This document shows positions 7,957-11,129 of a stretch of DNA of 11,129 nucleotides, piece by piece. The position numbers and the translations under genes are program-made. Each line of letters starts with the position of its first letter. Position 1 is the stretch's first letter. The notes beneath the pieces are model-generated. The model had not been told where the DNA came from and ran no database searches. It saw only the letters and a list, made by a program, of their open reading frames with translations. Source of the DNA: an uncultured Prevotellaceae bacterium (lineage in GTDB: Bacteria > Bacteroidota > Bacteroidia > Bacteroidales > Bacteroidaceae); assembly GCA_902775075.1 (NCBI GenBank), contig CACYKX010000098.1, forward strand, positions 1 through 11,129, written 5' to 3'.

Positions 7957-7961
7957 GGAGG
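7955..7961 (+). promoter_or_regulatory. Strong Shine-Dalgarno site of nqrC
   Basis: AAGGAGG overlaps the nqrB stop codon region and lies eight bases before the ATG at 7970. It fixes the nqrC start at 7970 rather than the in-frame GTG at 7931, which lies inside nqrB. An out-of-frame ATG at 7963 is only one base after the SD and opens a seven-codon frame, so it is unlikely to be the real start. Confidence 0.7.
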
Positions 7962-7969
7962 AATGCAAA

Positions 7970-8578
7970 ATGAAAACAAATTCTAATAGCTATACAATAA
8001 TATATTCAGCTGTAATAGTTGTTATCGTAGCATTCCTGCTCGCATTTGTATATCAGGTATTGAAACCTGCTCAGGATGCCAACGTAGCACTTGATCAACA
8101 GAAGCAGATTTTGAATTCTCTGAATCTTCGCGATCTCGATAATGAGACAGCCGTAGCAAAATACAAAGAAGTTGTTAAGGCAGAGAAAGAAGTGGATGGT
8201 ATGAAATACTATGAGTGCGAGATAGACGGTCAGAAGAAGACAGTTTTCTCACTCAAGGGTATGGGTCTCTGGGGAGGTATCTCAGGTTATATCTCTGTGG
8301 ATGCTGACAACAATACTGTATATGGTGCATACTTCAATCATGAAGGAGAAACTGCCGGACTTGGTGCAGAAATCAAGGACAACGTAAACTGGCAGAAGAA
8401 GTTCAATGGTAAGAAGATCTTCAAAGATGGTTCTACAGATATCGCCCTTGGCGTTAAGAAAGAAGTGAAGAACCCTGAGAATGAGGTAGATGCCGTAACA
8501 GGTGCAACTCTAACTTCAAATGGTGTAAACGACATGTTGAAGACCTGTCTTGCTAAATATAAACTTGTTAAGAAATAA
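7970..8578 (+). CDS. nqrC: Na+-translocating NADH:quinone reductase subunit C
   Basis: This encodes 202 residues. NqrC is anchored by one N-terminal helix (residues about 8-30, IIYSAVIVVIVAFLLAFVYQ) and has a periplasmic FMN-binding domain (PF04205). The flavinylation motif DAVTGATLTS is intact: FMN should be attached through a phosphoester to T180 (codon 8507-8509) by the flavin transferase ApbE. Other conserved parts are KGMGLWGGISGYI and HEGETAGLGAEI, which surround the flavin in this family. Electrons reach it from the NqrD/NqrE iron-sulfur site and pass to NqrB. It is shorter than the Vibrio protein of about 257 residues, chiefly in the region between the helix and the FMN domain. It begins 13 bases after nqrB and ends six bases before nqrD. 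Confidence 0.95.
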   Translation: MKTNSNSYTIIYSAVIVVIVAFLLAFVYQVLKPAQDANVALDQQKQILNSLNLRDLDNETAVAKYKEVVKAEKEVDGMKYYECEIDGQKKTVFSLKGMGLWGGISGYISVDADNNTVYGAYFNHEGETAGLGAEIKDNVNWQKKFNGKKIFKDGSTDIALGVKKEVKNPENEVDAVTGATLTSNGVNDMLKTCLAKYKLVKK

Positions 8579-8584
8579 GGAAAT

Positions 8585-9211
8585 ATGTCACTTTTTAGTA
8601 AACAAAATAAGGCAGCATTCGTAGAGCCATTAAACCTGAATAACCCTATCATGGTTCAGGTACTTGGTATCTGTAGTGCTCTTGCCGTTACCTCACAGTT
8701 GAAGCCTGCTATCGTGATGGGTTTAGCTGTGACAGTTATTACGGCTTTTTCTAATGTAATTATTTCAATCATACGTAACACAATACCTCAGCGCATTCGT
8801 ATCATCGTTCAGCTAGTGGTAGTAGCAGCTTTGGTAACTATTGTGAGCCAAGTATTGAAAGCATTTGCGTATGATGTTAGTGTTCAACTTTCTGTATATG
8901 TCGGTCTGATTATTACCAACTGTATCCTGATGGGTCGTCTCGAGGCTTTCGCTATGATGAACAAGCCTTGGCCTTCTTTCCTTGATGGAATCGGTAACGG
9001 CCTAGGTTACGCGATGATTCTGTTCGTTGTAGGCGCAGCTCGTGAATTCTTTGGTCGAGGAAGTCTTTTAGGTTTCAAGATCATTCCAGACGCAGTATAC
9101 AACGCAGGTTATATGAATAATGGTATGATGACAATGTCGGCAATGGCCCTTATCCTTTTAGGATGTGTAATATGGGTACACCGTTCATTCTTTTATAAGG
9201 AGGAGAAATAA
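8585..9211 (+). CDS. nqrD: Na+-translocating NADH:quinone reductase subunit D
   Basis: This encodes 208 residues with about six hydrophobic helices (NqrD/RnfE family). C30 (LGICSALAV) and C113 (ITNCILMG) match the conserved cysteines of half-helices in NqrD which, with those of NqrE, bind an intramembrane Fe or 2Fe-2S centre. D134 in SFLDGIGNGLGY lies one residue from the Vibrio D133 implicated in Na+ transport. The N-terminus (PLNLNNPIMVQVLGICSALA) and the segment GRLEAFAMMNKPWPSFLDG are typical. The ATG at 8585 has AAGGA at 8577-8581, an SD-like match with short spacing. Two bases separate it from nqrE, fitting coupled translation of the two paralogous subunits. Confidence 0.96.
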   Translation: MSLFSKQNKAAFVEPLNLNNPIMVQVLGICSALAVTSQLKPAIVMGLAVTVITAFSNVIISIIRNTIPQRIRIIVQLVVVAALVTIVSQVLKAFAYDVSVQLSVYVGLIITNCILMGRLEAFAMMNKPWPSFLDGIGNGLGYAMILFVVGAAREFFGRGSLLGFKIIPDAVYNAGYMNNGMMTMSAMALILLGCVIWVHRSFFYKEEK

Positions 9212-9213
9212 AA

Positions 9214-9840
9214 ATGGAACACGCAATTAATTTATTCTTCCGTTCGATTTTCGTCGACAATATGATTTTTGCATATTTCTTGGGTATGTGCTCTTTCTTG
9301 GCTGTATCTAAGAATGTAAAAACATCATTCGGACTTGGTATGGCAGTGACATTCGTGCTGTTCATCACCGTTCCAGTAGATTACCTCCTTCAGACTAAGG
9401 TTCTCGGTCCTGACTGTCTATTCCAAGGAGTTGATTTGAGTTATCTGAGTTTCATTCTCTTTATTGCCGTAATCGCAGGTATGACACAGTTGGTAGAGAT
9501 GGCAGTAGAAAAATATTCACCATCACTATACAGCGCTCTTGGAATATTCCTTCCACTTATCGCTGTTAACTGTGCCATCATGGGTGCTTCTCTTTTCATG
9601 CAGCAGCGTATCCAACTTGAAGCAAGTAACACTCAGGCCATTACCAGTGTAGGAGATAGCATCGTATATGCATTAGGTTCAGGTATTGGTTGGACTCTAG
9701 CAATCTGTTTGATGGGTGCAATTCGTGAGAAACTTCAGTATAGTGATGTTCCAAAGCCACTTCAGGGTCTTGGTATCACCTTTATCACAGTAGGTTTGAT
9801 GGCAATGGCTATGCTATGCTTCTCAGGTCTTAAATTCTAA
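9214..9840 (+). CDS. nqrE: Na+-translocating NADH:quinone reductase subunit E
   Basis: This encodes 208 residues with six hydrophobic helices (NqrE/RnfA family), a paralogue of NqrD expected in inverted topology. C26 (YFLGMCSFLAVSK) and C120 (LIAVNCAIMG) fall at the same positions as the Vibrio Fe-S-ligating cysteines. E95 (TQLVEMAVEK) coincides with the acidic residue tied to Na+ transport. The family segment EKYSPSLYSALGIFLPLIAV is present. An AAGGAGG at 9197-9203 lies inside the end of nqrD, ten bases before the ATG at 9214. The match with the family is end to end. Confidence 0.97.
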   Translation: MEHAINLFFRSIFVDNMIFAYFLGMCSFLAVSKNVKTSFGLGMAVTFVLFITVPVDYLLQTKVLGPDCLFQGVDLSYLSFILFIAVIAGMTQLVEMAVEKYSPSLYSALGIFLPLIAVNCAIMGASLFMQQRIQLEASNTQAITSVGDSIVYALGSGIGWTLAICLMGAIREKLQYSDVPKPLQGLGITFITVGLMAMAMLCFSGLKF

Positions 9841-9842
9841 TA

Positions 9843-9849
9843 GGAGGGG
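9843..9849 (+). promoter_or_regulatory. Strong Shine-Dalgarno site of nqrF
   Basis: GGAGGGG lies six bases before the nqrF ATG at 9856. A second, out-of-frame ATG at 9851 opens a two-codon frame (ATG AAA TGA) whose stop overlaps the real start. The longer spacing and the long frame favour 9856. Confidence 0.65.
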
Positions 9850-9855
9850 AATGAA

Positions 9856-11127
9856 ATGAATACAACTTTTATTATAGCAAGTATAGGAGTCTTTCTGATC
9901 ACGATTCTCCTGTTGGTTATCATTCTACTTGTTGCAAAGCGTTACCTTTCACCAAGTGGCAATGTAAACATTGAGATCAATGGCGATAAGACTATTAACG
10001 TACCTCAGGGTAATAGCTTGATGTCCACTCTTAACGAGAATGGCATCTATTTACCTTCTGCATGTGGTGGTAAGGCCAGTTGCGGTCAGTGTAAGGTGCA
10101 AGTTCTTGAAGGTGGTGGCGAAATCTTGGATTCAGAGCGTCCACACTTCACTCGTAAACAAATCAAGGAGCACTGGCGTCTTGGATGTCAGTGTAAGGTA
10201 AAGGGCGACCTTAAAATTAAGGTTCCAGAAAGCGTTCTTGGTGTTAAGGAGTGGGAGTGTACCGTTATCAGCAACAAGAATGTTTCTAGCTTTATCAAGG
10301 AGTTCAAGGTAGCTCTTCCTCCAGGTGAGCATATGGACTTTATTCCAGGTAGTTACGCACAGATTAAGATTCCAGCATACGATTGTATCGATTACGATAA
10401 AGATTTTGATAAGGATCTTATTGGTGAGGAATATATCGGAGCATGGAAGAAGTTCAATATCTTCTCGCTCAAGGCTCATAACCCAGAGCCAACGGTACGA
10501 GCTTACTCTATGGCCAATTATCCTGATGAGGGCGATATCATCACTCTTACAGTACGTATCGCATCAACTCCATTCTTGCCACGTCCACAGGTTGGCTTCC
10601 AGAATGTACCTACAGGTATAGCCTCTTCATACATCTTCTCATTGAAGCCAGGCGATAAGGTAATGATGAGTGGTCCTTATGGTGACTTCCATCCTAACTT
10701 CACTTCTGGTAAGGAAATGATTTGGATTGGTGGTGGTGCTGGTATGGCTCCTCTTCGTGCACAGATCATGCACATGACAAAGACCTTGCATACTACAGAT
10801 CGTGAACTTCACTTCTTCTATGGAGCCCGCAGTCTGAACGAAGCATTCTTCATGGAAGACTTCTGGGAATTGGAGAAAGAGTTCCCTAACTTCCACTTAC
10901 ATCTGAGTCTTGACCGTCCGGATCCTGTAGCAGATGCAGCAGGTGTTAAGTATTACGCAGGTTTCGCAGTAAACTGTGTTCGTGATACCTATCTGAAAGA
11001 CCATGAGGCTCCGGAGGATTGTGAGTACTATCTCTGTGGACCTCCAATGTTGATTAAGACAGTTACTGAATATCTTGATTCTCTTGGTGTTGATCCAGAG
11101 AGTATCATGTATGATAACTTTGGATAA
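9856..11127 (+). CDS. nqrF: Na+-translocating NADH:quinone reductase subunit F (NADH dehydrogenase, FAD, 2Fe-2S)
   Basis: This encodes 423 residues and is complete, with its TAA two bases before the window edge. NqrF is the entry point of the pump: NADH reduces FAD, then a 2Fe-2S centre. Residues 5-27 form the single membrane helix. The ferredoxin domain follows, with cysteines C70, C76, C79 and C111 in the pattern C-x5-C-x2-C-x31-C, the same positions I recall for Vibrio. The ferredoxin reductase-like part has the FAD motif RAYSMANYP (R215, Y217, S218), the NADH-binding loop GGGAGMAP (292-299), FFYGARSLNEAFF and CGPPML (394-399), ending in YDNFG. It is slightly longer than the Vibrio protein of about 407, with small extra segments around residues 240-250 and in the last domain. 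It is the last nqr gene in the usual A-F order; a terminator, if any, lies beyond the window. Confidence 0.97.
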   Translation: MNTTFIIASIGVFLITILLLVIILLVAKRYLSPSGNVNIEINGDKTINVPQGNSLMSTLNENGIYLPSACGGKASCGQCKVQVLEGGGEILDSERPHFTRKQIKEHWRLGCQCKVKGDLKIKVPESVLGVKEWECTVISNKNVSSFIKEFKVALPPGEHMDFIPGSYAQIKIPAYDCIDYDKDFDKDLIGEEYIGAWKKFNIFSLKAHNPEPTVRAYSMANYPDEGDIITLTVRIASTPFLPRPQVGFQNVPTGIASSYIFSLKPGDKVMMSGPYGDFHPNFTSGKEMIWIGGGAGMAPLRAQIMHMTKTLHTTDRELHFFYGARSLNEAFFMEDFWELEKEFPNFHLHLSLDRPDPVADAAGVKYYAGFAVNCVRDTYLKDHEAPEDCEYYLCGPPMLIKTVTEYLDSLGVDPESIMYDNFG

Positions 11128-11129
11128 AA

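Noticed and set aside
7931..7969. GTG at 7931 as start of nqrC
   Set aside because: It lies inside nqrB, and the ATG at 7970 has a well-placed AAGGAGG and begins the usual short N-terminus before the membrane helix.
11101..11129. Terminator after nqrF
   Set aside because: Only two bases remain after the stop codon, so nothing can be judged.

Overview
The window looks like chromosomal DNA from a Bacteroidales bacterium, most likely Prevotella or a close relative. The reasons are the moderate-to-low GC content, a perfect Bacteroidetes-type -7 box (TAnnTTTG, with an upstream TTTG) in front of nqrA, the lack of a Shine-Dalgarno (SD) sequence before several genes, and proteins that read like that group's TamB and Nqr proteins. 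This is by eye; no search was run.

Layout. (1) Positions 1-745, + strand: the 3' end of a single-pass membrane protein gene, followed one base later by a small exported Spy/CpxP-like helical protein. In Bacteroidetes such pairs often follow an ECF sigma factor, but any such gene lies outside the window. (2) Positions 746-918: a non-coding gap with several inverted repeats at the convergent gene ends. (3) About 919-5214, - strand: one very large TamB-family (DUF490/AsmA-like) envelope protein. (4) About 5215-5412: a divergent promoter region. (5) Positions 5413-11127, + strand: a complete nqrABCDEF operon, tightly packed, encoding the Na+-translocating NADH:quinone oxidoreductase.

How the genes work together. 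NqrF oxidises NADH through FAD and a 2Fe-2S centre. Electrons pass through the Fe-S site held by NqrD and NqrE and the covalent FMNs on NqrC and NqrB to a quinone (menaquinone is expected in this group), and Na+ is pumped outward. All four ferredoxin cysteines of NqrF, the paired NqrD/NqrE cysteines, the NqrC flavinylation motif and the acidic residues linked to Na+ transport are present. TamB is an envelope-spanning protein for outer-membrane biogenesis or lipid transport. It shares only the intergenic region with nqr.

I see no mobile element, CRISPR array, tRNA/rRNA or defence system, and no convincing new biological system. The observations most worth checking are the missing canonical start codon of tamB (probable CTG start, with an amber codon separating it from an upstream in-frame ATG), a TMAT instead of S/T-GAT flavin-attachment motif in NqrB, and structured or palindromic elements between genes.
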